Origin: Diplolepis rosae
Lineage: Eukaryota; Arthropoda; Insecta; Hymenoptera; Diplolepididae
Reading direction: 5' to 3'
Assembly (NCBI GenBank): GCA_030998225.1
Contig: JAPYXD010000714.1
Location: forward strand, 1,054,001-1,118,000
Length of the DNA stretch: 64,000 nucleotides
In this document: positions 1 through 11,307 of the stretch, piece after piece
How positions within the stretch are numbered: position 1 is the first letter of the stretch
How the letters are laid out: every line of letters begins with the position of its first letter
Translations under genes and position numbers: made by a program
The notes under the pieces: model-generated
Databases searched by the model: none
What the model was told of the DNA's origin: nothing
What the model saw: only the letters and a program-made list of their open reading frames with translations

Positions 1-758
1 TGCCGAACCGCAACACGCGCCGCTAACTGTACCATCACTCCCTGAAAATTCACAGTAACATACGAGGAATTTAATATAAAAAAATTTTTAAATATATTAT
101 TCAATGCGATAAACAAATAAAAGAGATCAGACTTTGAATATTATTATTATTTGAATATTTTAAATTAAATTTTCCCCTTTTTATTTATATTTATCTCGTA
201 CAAAAACTATTTTGAAACATTCAGCTGATATTAATATTTAAATATTAATATCTCTTTTATTCCTTTATGGCATTGAATAATATCTTTTTTTAATTTTTAT
301 ATTTAATTGTCTACATATCACTGCATTTATATTATTTGTTTGAGGTAAAATTAAGTTGAAAAATGGAAAAAAAATGAAAAATTCTGAACAAGGAACGAAG
401 TTGATGAGGGTTGTAATTAGTTGGAAATCATTATGAATAATTAAAAAAAATAGAATATAAAATAAAGTGAATATTGATTAATATTTTTAAAATAGTTAAC
501 TAACATCAATAAAAACAGTATAATTAGAGCAATTAATTTTTTTTTTCATTTTCAAAACCAAAAGTAGTCTATTACGTTCGTTTTCATCCTCTCTAATATT
601 CACGAAGTTCTGGAAACAACATATTATGTACTTAGGACACAAACAAGTAGAAACAGGACCAAATTTTTCCACAGAAAGATTTTCAAATTCTTTAATATTT
701 GTATTCATATAAACTTGCTACTCTTCTCAAGTATCACATGCCCTTAAAGCTCATAATT
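1..758. other. AT-rich stretch without a recognised gene
   Basis: I see no known domain here. A 70-codon minus-strand reading frame (496-708) has several cysteines around a CLCPKYIICC stretch. It is short, isolated and unrecognised, so I do not call it a gene. The next element begins right after the TTAG at 759-762. Confidence 0.4.
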
Positions 759-762
759 TTAG

Positions 763-1033
763 AGTGACCGGGATCGCAAACTGAGGAGGGGAAAAGGAGG
801 GGACTCCGAGAAGGTGCACACTAAATAAATACGCGTATTCGCACTAAAACGCTTTATTGGCATTTACGAGGATCCGACGAAAAAAACTGGGAATCCGACG
901 CTCCGCTCCACAACGCGGGCCAGCCGACAGTAACCGGCGACGGCACACGACCGCAGGGCATGCCGGGCCGGGTTCCCCCGAATTCCGGTCGCAGGGCTGT
1001 GTCCCCAAGGGGCACTTATGTAACTTTGTTACA
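763..1033 (-). repeat. Gypsy-1 3' LTR with polypurine tract
   Basis: Read on the minus strand the LTR starts TGTAACAAAG and ends CCCGGTCAC. It matches 7268-7537 almost throughout. Directly upstream on the minus strand, 1034-1046 is an uninterrupted purine run (GGGGGAGGGGGGT), the expected plus-strand primer (PPT). The outermost base of this copy differs from the inner copy (T instead of A on the minus strand), so the terminal CA is lost here. Confidence 0.93.
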
Positions 1034-1562
1034 ACCCCCCTCCCCCTAATCGGGTTGCGGTCTGTTCTTTGCTTCTGTTTTTTATTGTTTGTTTTGTATG
1101 GCGTTAACCGAGACCCAACAAGACATTTTCTATCATTGTACATTTTATATAACTAAAAAAAATATATATTTTTTCTTGATGATTATATCTATTAAATCAA
1201 ATAATAAATTTCTTAAAAGTATTTTCTTAATTCTAATTTCTTAACTTTAGTCTTTATTTTCCTTTATATTTTACTGTTCGCGTTGAATTGTCTGATTCCG
1301 TGTCGCTGCCGCTGTCTTTGTCCTTTTCTTTCTTGTTTTCTTGTTCCTGTTCTTTCTTCTCTCCCAGTTTCGTTTAGTTTTTCCTCTCTGTATATCTACC
1401 TAAATTCGTTTTTTAATTCCATTTTCTTTCTTGCCTCTTTTCTTCTTCTAAATTCTTCCTTATTCTAAAATTTCTGTGGTTAGCGGGGTTTGGGGCAGGT
1501 CCAGTAGCCTCGGGCACTTGTGCTTCAGTGATTCCGTGACGTTCATCTCTTGGTAACACTGC

Positions 1563-4500
1563 TCACATGTCAGTTTTTTCTATGTATTTTTTAATGTCTT
1601 TTACGTTCCAATTGCCAAGTGACTTACCTTTTTTGTTTTTTATTTCGTAAATTGTCGGTGAGATTTTTGTTTTTATGAAAAATGGGCCCTCAAAATTTTT
1701 GTTTAACTTTTTTGCTATATTATCTGCTTTATTTGACAACGTTTTTTCGCTTCTTAGCACCTGTTCCCCTATCTCGTAGCTAATTGGTCTACGCCTTAAG
1801 TTATAATATTTTGCTTGTCTTTCATTTGCTAATTCTAAATTTTTCTGTACCTCGTCTTTTATTATTTTCAACCTGTTTAGTCTCTCTACCCACTTCCCTA
1901 CTTCTTGTGATTCTATTTTCTCTATGTTTATTAAATCTGTTTAGCGTTTGAATTGGTTCTAATTCCCTTCCAAAGTTTAAGAATGCTGGTGTGAAACCTG
2001 TTGACGCATGTTTACTAGTATTTAGCGCGAATTGTAGGTCTTCCAAATTTTCATCCCATTCTCTATGGTCTTTTTCGAGGTACGCTTTGATCGCTGTTTT
2101 TATTGATCTGTTACATCTTTCTGTTGGGTTTGATTGTGGGTGGTATCGTGGTGTTTTTGAATGTCGTATTCCGAAGTTTTGCGTTAGCATTCACCATGAT
2201 TCTGTTTACGAATTCTTTGCCGTTGTCTGTAAATAATATTCTTGGTGTTCCCCATTTCGATATGATTTTTCTGTGGAATTCCTTTTCTATCGTTGTTGCT
2301 ACTTTGTTTTTTATTGGAATTATTTCCACCCATTTGGTGAACATGTCTACGCTAACAAGTATATATTGGTTTTTTGCTTTTGACTTTGGCAGTGGGCCCA
2401 TTATGTCTGCTGCTACTACTGTCCATGGTTCTTCAATTATTCTTTTTCCCAATAGTCCCACTTGGTTGTTGATTTTAGGTTTAATTCTTTGGCATGTGTC
2501 ACATTCTTTCACGTATTTCAATGTTTCTGAATACATTCCTGGCCAAAAATAGTTCTCTGCAATTCTTGCGTATGTTTTTTCCATACCTAAATGTCCTGCT
2601 TGTTTATTATCGTGGTTCTCTTTTAACACTTGTTCTCTTAATTCCTTCGGTATTGTTAATTTCCATGGACTGCTATCTAGGCCTAGACTTGATTTTAGTG
2701 GGTCTGGTCTAAAAAATATAATTGGTTATCTCTTATTCGCCAGTTTGGGTTTTCCGCTGGTTTTTTCTTTACTTGCATTAGTTTGTGATTATACCATTCG
2801 TCGTTGATTTCTTTGCTTTTCTCTTTTTCTTTTTCCTTTGCCATTGATAACGTACTTGCTACAGAGTCCAACTTTTCGCCTGTTCTTGATAATGCGTCTG
2901 GTGCGTAATTTAAGGAGCCTTTTCTGTATATGATTTCGTAGTCGTATTCTAGTAACTCCAGTGCCCATCTTGCCCATCGTCCAGTTGGGTTTTTCAAATT
3001 ATGTAACCATTTTAAGGCAATATGGTCTGTTATAACTTTAAATGTATATCCTTCTAAATAAGGCCTGAATTTACGTATTGTCCATACTACCGCTAGGCAC
3101 TCTTTTTCTGGAAGTTGAATATTTTCTCTCTGCTTCGTTGAAGCTTCTACTTGCGAATGCTATCACGTGGCTGTTGTTATCTATGTTTTGAGTTAACACG
3201 GCTCCTAGTCCCGTGTCACTTGCGTCAGTTTCGAGTTGAAATGGATGGTGGAAATTAGGACATGCCAGTATTGGTCCTGTTGTTAGTAATTTTTTAATTT
3301 TCTCCAAAGCCTGTTCTTGTTCTGCGCTCCATTTCCATTCTACTCCTTTTTTCAGTAACGTGTGTAGGGGTTCTATTATTGCTGAGAATTTGGGTATGAA
3401 TCTTCTGTACCATGATGTCATTCCTATAATTCTTTGCAGTTGTTTCACATTTTTTGGTGTTGGGAATTCTAGTATAGGTTTTATTTTGTCTTCGTCCATT
3501 AATAGTCCTTTTTCGTTTACTACAAATCCTAAGTATTTCACTTCCGAGCATCCAAATTCGCACTTTTCCCGATTTATCAGTTAATCCTGCTTGGTTAATT
3601 TTCTCTAGAACTGTTTCTAAAGTTTTTAAATGTTCTTCGAAGTTCTTTGTCACTATAATTATGTCATCGAGGTAACAGAATACATTAGGTTTTAAGTCTG
3701 GTGTTATTATTTTATCCATTAATCGCTGGAATGTAGCTGGAGCGTTTGTTAATCCGAATGGCATTCTTTTAAATTGAAACATTCCTTTTCCTGGTAGTAT
3801 GAATGCTGTTATTTTTCTCGATTCTTCTTCTAGTGGTATTTGGTGGTATGCTGAGCGGAGATCAATTTTTGATATGTATTTTCCTGACCTCAATGCATCT
3901 GAAATTTCTGCCATGATTGTTATTGGGTACAAGTCTTTTTTCGTTATTTTATTTACCTTTCTGAAATCTAAGCAGAATCTTCTTTTTCCGTTTGGTTTCT
4001 TGATCATAACTACCGGGTTTGACCAATCGCTATTCGAGGGTTCGATTATGTCCTCTTCCAACATTTTATCTATTTCTTCGTACATCTTCTCTCTTATTTT
4101 GAGCGAGACGTGGTAATATCTTTGTTTGATTGGTTCGTGGCCTTGCACATCTATTTTGTGCTTTGTCATATGTGTGGGTTCAAGTTTTATTCCTGTTTTG
4201 TTAACCTTTCTTTCGATTAATTTTCTTAATTGCTGTCCTTGGTTTTCGTTTAGTTCTATTATTCCTTCGCATTTTTCGTTTTCTGTTTGTACTGCATTGT
4301 CTTTTTCTAAGGGACTAGAACTAGGGACTTCCTGCCTCTGTTCTTTATTTTCTCGTGAACTCAGATTTCTCTGTCTTACTGGTATTTTGGACCATTTTGT
4401 GTCCATTATCTGGCCGACTTCAGGCAGGGTATGGTTGGTTGGGGAACTAGTGGTTATTTCTCTCCATTGTGGGTTGTTTGCTGGTCTTACTTCTTGATTT

Positions 4501-5126
4501 CGCAACTTTATTTTATTTTTTACTCTCGTTCTTTCTTCTAGACTATCCTTTCTTGGTTCTCTTTCCTTTTCATCCTCGTTCCATATTACTCTGTTTTCCT
4601 TTGGGTTTGCTTCTATTTTATATCTAATTTGTGGTTTTTCTGGTAGCCACCAAATTTTCTTTTCGAAGTCTAATTTTAATCCTAGCCTTTCCATCATGTC
4701 TGTTCCGAGGATTCCTATAGATCTTAGTTCTGGTACCAGTCTAAATAGCAAATATTTTTTCACATGACCCACTTCGGTAGGACTCAATATTTGTCCTATT
4801 ATTTGTAATTGCTGGCCGTTTGCTACTATTAACTTGTCATTATTTGGTTTCTTAACCTCGTAATCCAATTCCTTTATTTGTTTAAAAAATTGTTTGCCAA
4901 TATAGGAGTGGGTTGCCCCTGTGTCTACTAACATTTAATACTTTATGTCTTTCCACTTAATTATTATGTGAAATCTAGTTTCGTTTGGGGCGTCGCTGTC
5001 CGCTTCGATATATTCGGGCGATGTGGTTTGGTAATTACGTCGGCTACTACTCGCCCCTAATAGCCTTCGTTTGCGTTTCCCTGACTGTACCAACAGTCTC
5101 GTCGCATATGACTTTTGCCTTCGCAA
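1563..5126 (-). pseudogene. Gypsy-1 pol (protease, RT, RNase H, integrase), multiply frameshifted
   Basis: Domain order is typical of Ty3/gypsy. An in-frame TAA (4935-4937) lies just before the protease motif LVDTGATHSYIG. RT follows with DLRSAYHQIPL, MPFGLTNAPATFQ and an intact YLDD box near 3655-3690. Frames then change near 3575 (RT), 3120 (RNase H), 2700 (RNase H to integrase) and 2180 (integrase core). RNase H shows LETDASDTGLGAVL and the tether NYAPDALSR. Integrase has the zinc-binding HLGMEKTYARI...CDTCQRIKP, core residues around TDNGKEF, and at the C-terminus a GPF-type module (KNFEGPFFIKTKI). With this many breaks the copy cannot make pol itself. Confidence 0.92.
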
Positions 5127-6795
5127 TTATAACATTTTATTGGTTGCTGTATCGTACTATTCTCGTTCTCTTCATTTTGTTTCCTTGACATGGTGTACTC
5201 TTGCGCGTTTGGATTCGGTTCAAATTTTCTATTATTCCTTTCTTTTTGGTTAACGTCTTGCGTGTTATACGTTAGTTCTGGCCATTTTGGGATGCTTTCT
5301 ATTTGTTGTCTGTTACTGTCTTCAGGTGTTTGGTTATCCTTTCTTCCGAAAAATTGGTTTGGATTTGGGTATCCGAAACTACGGTTGTAGTTAAACTTTG
5401 TTCTGTTTAGGAATTCATCATTACCTCGAATTCGTGGATATGTGTTTTCATTTTTTGACTTGTTATAAAAATATCTTGTGCTATTGTTAGCGTACCTTGA
5501 TTGGAATTGTGGTCTATACTGTGTGTTTTTTAATTCATGCCTAAAGTTATTCTGTCTTTCATAATTATTTTCGTAGTATTGACTATGCTGTTGTTCCTGG
5601 TTTATATCTATTATTTTAATTTGTTGTCCTTTTAGTCTGGATTTTTCCATTTCAGCTTCCCATTCCCTTCCTACTATTTCTAATTCTGTAAAGTTTTTGA
5701 ATGAATTTCTTGTAATGTAAATTTTATATTCGAGTCTTAAATTCTCGTAAACTTTTTTTATTGCCATTCCAAGCTGGGAAGTGGTTCTAATTCCTCGAAT
5801 AACTGCCTCATTTCTACTATGAAACTGTGAATTTCTTGGTTTTTCTTTTCATTGCAACATTTTATTTTGTCATGAATTACTTCTAGGTACTTTTCATTTA
5901 AATAGGCCTGTTTGAATTCTTGTATAAACTCTTCTATGTTGTGCCAATTTCTTTTATTTACCTGATACCAACTTTGGGCTTCTCCTATTAGGACGGCATC
6001 TAAGTTTTCTAGGATATCTTGTTTGTTGATTTTATACCCTTTTTTGAATCTCAATAAATTATTTAAAAAATATGTTGGGCTATCGTCTATATTGTTTCTG
6101 AATTTAACCGGCCAGTTTAGCATAATTTGGAAAGGTGTTTGGACCATTCCGAATGGGAAAAGCGATGCTCGCATTGTTTGTAATGCGTTGTCCTGTATGC
6201 TTTCGTCGCTTAGGTTGTTATTCTCTCTACTTTGGTTATCGTATAGTTCGACTTGCGCCTCGTTTCGTTTATTTTCTGGGTTAGTCAATATCTCGCTTCT
6301 TATTAATTTTCGGGGAACCGGTGTTGGCAACTTGAATTTATTCTGGTCTTGTTCGTTTCCTTCTGTATTTACGTTTTCTGACCTTTCTGTAGGTTTTGTT
6401 TTCCTATCACTATCGACTTTTATTTGGTTTTCTGTTTTGAGGTTAACTATGTTAGGTGCTTCTATAATTTTATTTTGTGTTCTTTTTAAGATTTGTTCTG
6501 CTTCTTTCCAAAATTCATTATTCGTTTCTATAAACGAGTCTATTTCGAATGTTCTATCTTCTTTTTTTCTTTGATTTCTTTTGTATACGTCTCGCTCTAT
6601 GTTATACCTAATTATTTTTTCGATTTCTACCCTCTCCTTACCTAGTTTTTTCGTTTCGCTTCTTCTTGTTTCGCGTTCTCTTTCCCAGTACTCTAATTCT
6701 AATTCCCGACCTTTTATTTTATCTAAATCTAAATTTTCTTCTTCCTCTAATATTCGCCAATAACCTACCGCATTTTCCGCATTAGGAGATAGCAT
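5057..6795 (-). pseudogene. Gypsy-1 gag (capsid and zinc knuckle), frameshifted
   Basis: Gag forms the virus-like particle and binds genomic RNA. The 5' part (6795 to 5758, 345 codons) has a charged N-terminus and then a capsid-like region with NWPVKFRN and IGEAQSWYQVNKRNWHN. A one-base indel near 5767 moves the frame, and the remainder (5767 to 5057) is Asn/Arg-rich and ends with a CCHC knuckle, CYNCEGKSHMRRDC. The pol frame begins upstream of the gag stop (5126 against 5057). That 70-nt overlap is in the -1 relation, so pol was probably made by -1 frameshifting. The mid-gene indel is decay, not programmed. Confidence 0.88.
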
Positions 6796-7138
6796 GCCTT
6801 TGTAAGTACTATTTATTATTTCTGTGTCTATGTTGTGTTTCTATAATATGTCCTTGCTTCGTCTGTCTTTGTCGCGTGGTTTTGAAATTGTCTCTATGCT
6901 ACGTATTGTGGCTTTCGGTATTGTGCCTGTTTTGTTGGCATGCTGTCTCTCTCTAATCTCTAATTCTACTTATTTTATTTTATTTTCCTTTATTTCTTCA
7001 TTTTCGCTCTTTTCCCCCTTACCTTATTCTTTGATAATTTATTTTCTAATCCTATTTCTTTTATTTTTTCATTTTCGCTAATTTCATTTTTATTGGCCAT
7101 TTTTCTGTTTTTGTGTTACGCTTTACTTATTCATTCAA

Positions 7139-7208
7139 TTGGCAATTTTCACTTGGCAATTTTCACTTGGCAATCTTCACTTAGCAATTTTCACGTAGCA
7201 ATTTTCAA
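7139..7208 (-). repeat. Five 14-bp tandem repeats in the Gypsy-1 leader
   Basis: Units at 7139, 7153, 7167, 7181 and 7195 follow TTGGCAATTTTCAC with one to three changes. They lie between the primer-binding site and gag. In Drosophila gypsy the su(Hw) insulator array occupies that same position, but the motif here is different and any regulatory role is inference. Confidence 0.85.
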
Positions 7209-7267
7209 TTATATACGTGTTTTCTCGGCTAAAGGACTTTGTGGGTTATTTTGTTGGGCGCCAAGTT

Positions 7268-7537
7268 TGTGACCGGGATCGCAAACTGAGGAGAGGAAAA
7301 GGAGGGGACGCCGAGAAGGTGCACACTCAATAAATACGCGTATTCGCACTAAAACGCTTTATTGGCATTTACAAGGATCCGACGAACAAAACTGGGAATC
7401 CGACGCTCCGCTCCATAACGCGGGCCAGCCGACAGTAACCGGCGACGGCACACGACCGCAGGGCATGCTGGGCCGGGTTCCCCGAATTCCGGTCGCAGGG
7501 CTGTGTCCCCAAGGGACACTTATGTAACTTTGTTACA
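7268..7537 (-). repeat. Gypsy-1 5' LTR with primer-binding site
   Basis: This is the upstream LTR in the element's own direction. Within a few bases of its inner end the minus strand reads TTGGCGCCCAACAA (plus-strand 7251-7264). This is the TGGCGCCC-type tRNA primer-binding site common to many retroelements. Confidence 0.93.
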
Positions 7538-7668
7538 TTAGTAATAGATAAAATAAATTAAATTTAGGGAAATAAAGTTGTAAAAATTCAAATTCGTGAA
7601 ATCATTCATAAAAATAATATAAAAATATTTAGAACAGGAATTATATCGACCCTCAATAACAATATTTG

Positions 7669-9535
7669 TAATGTTAGATAATTGGCTTTAGGGTCCATAA
7701 ATGAAAAAAAACAGTAGTTTCAATCAAACGTTTCGACTCTGATTGGAGTCCTCATCAGTGATCTTTATTTCTAGAATATGAAAAAACAACTAGTGAATAT
7801 TGTGCATTTGAGTACAACTTTGGTATTGTCTGCAGTATAAAAATATGAGAAAACCTACATAAAATCAAACATAAACATTTTTTGGTGAAACACGAGAGAA
7901 ATCTTAAGAATTGATATTGAAAAGTAACACATACATTTTAAAAAAACATCTGAGATAAAAAACTAGTCACGTTTATGTACAAATGTAGCTTAAATTGTAG
8001 ATGCAGGTATAAAATGTGAGAAAAAAATAACTCAAAAAATTACGAAAAACTTCGGTAAAACTTTGATGAATATGAAAAAAACCTTAAAAAACCTTAAAAA
8101 TACGCATACAACACTTCATAAAGACTTCGATAAAATTTCAATGAAACCTCTAAAAAACTTCGATAAAATAAGCATGAAATTTCTTTGGGATTGTGTGAAA
8201 AGTAAAAACATGAGAAAGTTGACATAAAATTATACATTTTTAAACAACTGAGATAAAAAACTAGACACGTTAATGTATAAATGTAACTTAGAATGTGGAT
8301 GTGAGTACATAAAATGTGAATAAATAACTCAAAAGGGCAAAAAACTCGATCAGAAACGCCTATAAAAACTTCGATAAAAATTTCGATGAAAGGCTTCAAA
8401 AACTTCGATGAAAACATGGAAAAAAATGTTTGCATTAAAAATCGAATTTTTTAAGTAATATTATAATATAGGATCCAAATTCATCATCTCATCTGTTATG
8501 AATTTAAATTTTCTAACCTTAAATCATTGTAATCCCTCGGGTTCTGATAGGTTTAATCTTGATTTTAATTTAATTTTTTTCCTACGTCGCTGTTTTTGAA
8601 GACACATTTTCACAAACTTACTATAAGAGGATCGTTTAGTGACTGATTTCCGGGTGCATAGAAAAGACAGTTGTAGGCAAGAAAACCAGTAAGATGGAGG
8701 GAAATTTTTTTAATATAAGTAGAACTGTGATTGTAAGGGAAAATGGAAGGATAAACACCAGATGACCAGACTGTCCCGATAATAAAGGAAGGATAGTAAA
8801 TTGTAACCGGAGTCGTAACGGTCCCACACATTTTTAAAGAAAATTGAAGAGGCCTATGTGTCCATTCATTGCAGAGTTTTGAGGATTTAATAATGAAATA
8901 AGTTTTGAATACCTTGTTAGGATTGAGATTTATTTATTTGAATATTTTGAGAAAAGCACCAATGTTCAAAAAATATTTTGGAGAAAAAAATATAAGGATA
9001 TTTGTTGACTCCATAGGGAAGATAAAAGTTTGTGAATCAGGTTTTCAATTGTTTTTAAACCTGTTGTTTAAAAGTGAATGGTAAAAACAGATAGATTGTC
9101 AGTGTCAGTTCTTTGATTTATTGTGTTGGGGTTGCTAGCTATATGGGTCATTTCTAAAATCATTCGCTTTCTATAATTGTCAGTTCGATCAACGATCTGT
9201 ACATTATCGAAATCGAATGTGTGATCTTGATGCCATGCGTGTTTTGTCAGGGCAGTCCACTTGTCTGGGGGATTGTAGACATCTTTCTTATGTTCTAAAA
9301 TTCTATTTTTCAAGGGGCGTTTTGTTGTACCTATGTAACAGGCTGTGCAATCGGTGCATGGAATGTTATAGACGACATTGGCGGTGTTAAGTTTAGGAAT
9401 GGGGTCTTTGGTTGTTTTGAATATACGGGATAAATCATTGGCGTTGCGTGAAACAATTTTGATGTTGAAGGGGTTAAGAATGGCTGCTAGTTTTTCAGAA
9501 AGTCCTTGTACGTAGGGTAATGACACGTATTGTAG
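7669..9535 (-). repeat. Left inverted arm of the PLE
   Basis: This is the reverse complement of 10843-12710. From high to low coordinate it holds the RT/endonuclease C-terminus, about 1.3 kb of noncoding 3' sequence and the hammerhead motif. Inside it, two stretches starting near 7953 and 8250 (GAGATAAAAAACTAG and what follows) are diverged tandem copies 297 bp apart. Confidence 0.92.
7721..7763 (-). ncRNA. Hammerhead-ribozyme motif (type I) in PLE, left arm
   Basis: On the minus strand the core CTGATGA is followed by a GACTC/GAGTC helix with a CAATCA loop, then GAAA and a two-pair stem III of AC/GT. Stem I pairs GATCA with TGATT. One extra G sits between the core and the perfect stem II. 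Stem III has no loop, so cleavage may need a dimer. Hammerheads of this style are known from Penelope-like elements, where they process transcripts. Activity here is inferred only. Confidence 0.8.
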
Positions 9536-10758
9536 GGCTTGTGTGTTAGTGGTCAGGCCTTGATCTGCTAGGTGTTGTGTTGTTTGTGTGTATGTGAGGG
9601 TTGTCTTCTGTTGTTGGTGTATCTCTGATACCCTTCCTGATTTTTTTGATAGAAAATTCAATCTTTTTCTAATAATGGAATCGATCAAATCTGGGGGATA
9701 ACTGTTAGTGATTAAGATTGATTTGATTTTTTTAATGTTTTCATTGTGAAAATCTTTGTGAGCTAGGGTAATGCCTCTGTCTACAAGATTATTTATGACG
9801 TTGATTTTATATTTGTAAGGATGGTGTGAGTGGAAATTTAGGAAACGTCCAGACCAAGTGGGTTTGTGATACCAATTAGTTTTTATGCTGTTTTCATCTC
9901 TGATAATCATAATATCAAGGAAGCATATTTTCCCCTTAGACTCTTCTTCTATGGTGAATTGAATTTTGTGATTGTAGCTATTGAAGATACTTTGGATTGT
10001 GTTGATTTCGTTAGAGGGGACCGCCGTTATAATGTCGTCTACATATCTGTAATAAAAAGGAAGCCGAAAGGGGAGAGAGGGTATACATTTTGATTCCAGG
10101 TCATCCATGACAATATCAGCTGCTATGGGGGAGAGTGGTGAGCCCATGGGGAAGCCATATTTTTGTTTAAAAGAGGTACCTCGGAAATTGAATGCAGAGT
10201 TGGCCGAACAAGTTCGAAGTCCCATTTCAAACTGGTACCAGGGCATTTTTATATGTGGTTGAATTTGGTTCCATCTGTCCTTGATGCCTTTGATTGCAAT
10301 TCCAATTTGAATATTTGTGAAAAGTGAAACTGCGTCAAGTGAAATTATTTTGTGACCTGGAGGGATTGTGACATTTTTGATTTTTTGGATAAATTCAAAA
10401 CTGTTTTTTACACGTGAAATAAGAGGTGTTACGTTGTTTGAAATAATTCTGTTATAGAATGAAGCAAGATTGTACGTTGAACTGCCACAGAAAGAGACGA
10501 TAGGTCTAAGGGGAAAATTAGGTTTGTGTAGGTTGAGTTGTCTGAAAGCATAAGTTGTAGTTTATTATAATAATCATTTCTGTACATGGCCACGGTTGTG
10601 TTACCTTTGTCAGCTTTTGTGATAAGAATTTCTGGATTGTTATTTAAGAAAGTGCGAGTTGATTTTGTGTCCTGGATTATTTTCTTTTGTGAGTCAGTGA
10701 TGGGGTTTTTTGTTTGTCTGTGACGTGAAAAGGTTGTTATGCAATTTACAAATTTCAA
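9068..10758 (-). pseudogene. PLE reverse transcriptase with GIY-YIG endonuclease, one frameshift
   Basis: The protein copies element RNA into DNA and nicks the target. The first part (10758 to about 10530) has the PLE N-terminal block ITKADKGNTTVAMYRNDYY. A single frame change near 10530 precedes the block PLRPIVSFCGSSTYNLA, after which the frame stays open to 9068. RT motif A is SLDAVSLFTN, then GFPMGSPLSPIAADIVMDD and the catalytic YRYVDD (about 10030-10060). The C-terminal endonuclease has YNIPCTDCTACYIGTTKRPL (GIY-YIG type with a Cys pair). Apart from the one indel the gene looks intact, including the catalytic residues I can recognise. Confidence 0.92.
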
Positions 10759-10845
10759 TCTAGCCGCATTTCTATCCTCTTCCTTAATTTTTTGAATATT
10801 GGATTCAAAATCTGCAACAAATTGTTAACTTTGAAATCAGAGATA

Positions 10846-11307
10846 TACGTGTCATTACCCTACGTACAAGGACTTTCTGAAAAACTAGCAGCCATTCTTA
10901 ACCCCTTCAACATCAAAATTGTTTCACGCAACGCCAATGATTTATCCCGTATATTCAAAACAACCAAAGACCCCATTCCTAAACTTAACACCGCCAATGT
11001 CGTCGATAACATTCCATGCACCGATTGCACAGCCTGTTACATAGGTACAACAAAACGCCCCTTGAAAAATAGAATTTTAGAACATAAGAAAGATGTCTAC
11101 AATCCCCCAGACAAGTGGACTGCCCTGACAAAACACGCATGGCATCAAGATCACACATTCGATTTCGATAATGTACAGATCGTTGATCGAACTGACAATT
11201 ATAGAAAGCGAATGATTTTAGAAATGACCCATATAGCTAGCAACCCCAACACAATAAATCAAAGAACTGACACTGACAATCTATCTGTTTTTACCATTCA
11301 CTTTTAA
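10846..11307 (+). pseudogene. Truncated duplicate of the PLE endonuclease domain
   Basis: This repeats the last 150 or so codons of the PLE protein, fused to unrelated codons upstream of 10846 that could start at 10792. It differs from the other arm at the first half of the GIY-YIG motif: VVDNIPC here against VVYNIPC there. It therefore lacks the first conserved tyrosine and has no RT. It is a by-product of the inverted structure, not an independent gene. Confidence 0.88.

Larger units (their letters stand above)
763..7537 (-). mobile_element. Ty3/gypsy LTR retrotransposon (Gypsy-1), full length but inactivated
   Basis: The element has two LTRs of 270-271 bp, a primer-binding site inside the upstream LTR, a polypurine tract inside the downstream one, and gag, protease, RT, RNase H and integrase in Ty3/gypsy order on the minus strand. 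It is flanked by the 4-bp target duplication TTAG (759-762 and 7538-7541), which marks a single clean insertion. By eye the LTRs differ by about ten substitutions and one single-base indel (roughly 96% identical), so the copy is neither brand new nor ancient. Several frameshifts and at least one stop break the coding region. I see no env between integrase and the LTR (1034-1562 is T/C-rich noncoding). The LTRs are far more GC-rich than their surroundings. Confidence 0.95.

Noticed and set aside
844..1156. Long overlapping frames in the Gypsy-1 LTR
   Set aside because: GC-rich LTR sequence with few stops on both strands. No protein family.
3360..4497. Plus-strand frames of 74-123 codons across pol
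   Set aside because: Antisense shadows of RT and protease on the minus strand.
8094..8435. 113-codon frame repeated at 11939-12280
   Set aside because: Both lie in the noncoding PLE arms as mirror copies. Composition is low-complexity Phe/Tyr/Ser and the 297-bp internal duplication explains it. No domain.
8610..8831. 73-codon frames at 8610-8831 (-) and 11543-11764 (+)
   Set aside because: Same mirrored arm sequence. Open by chance, no start context or family.
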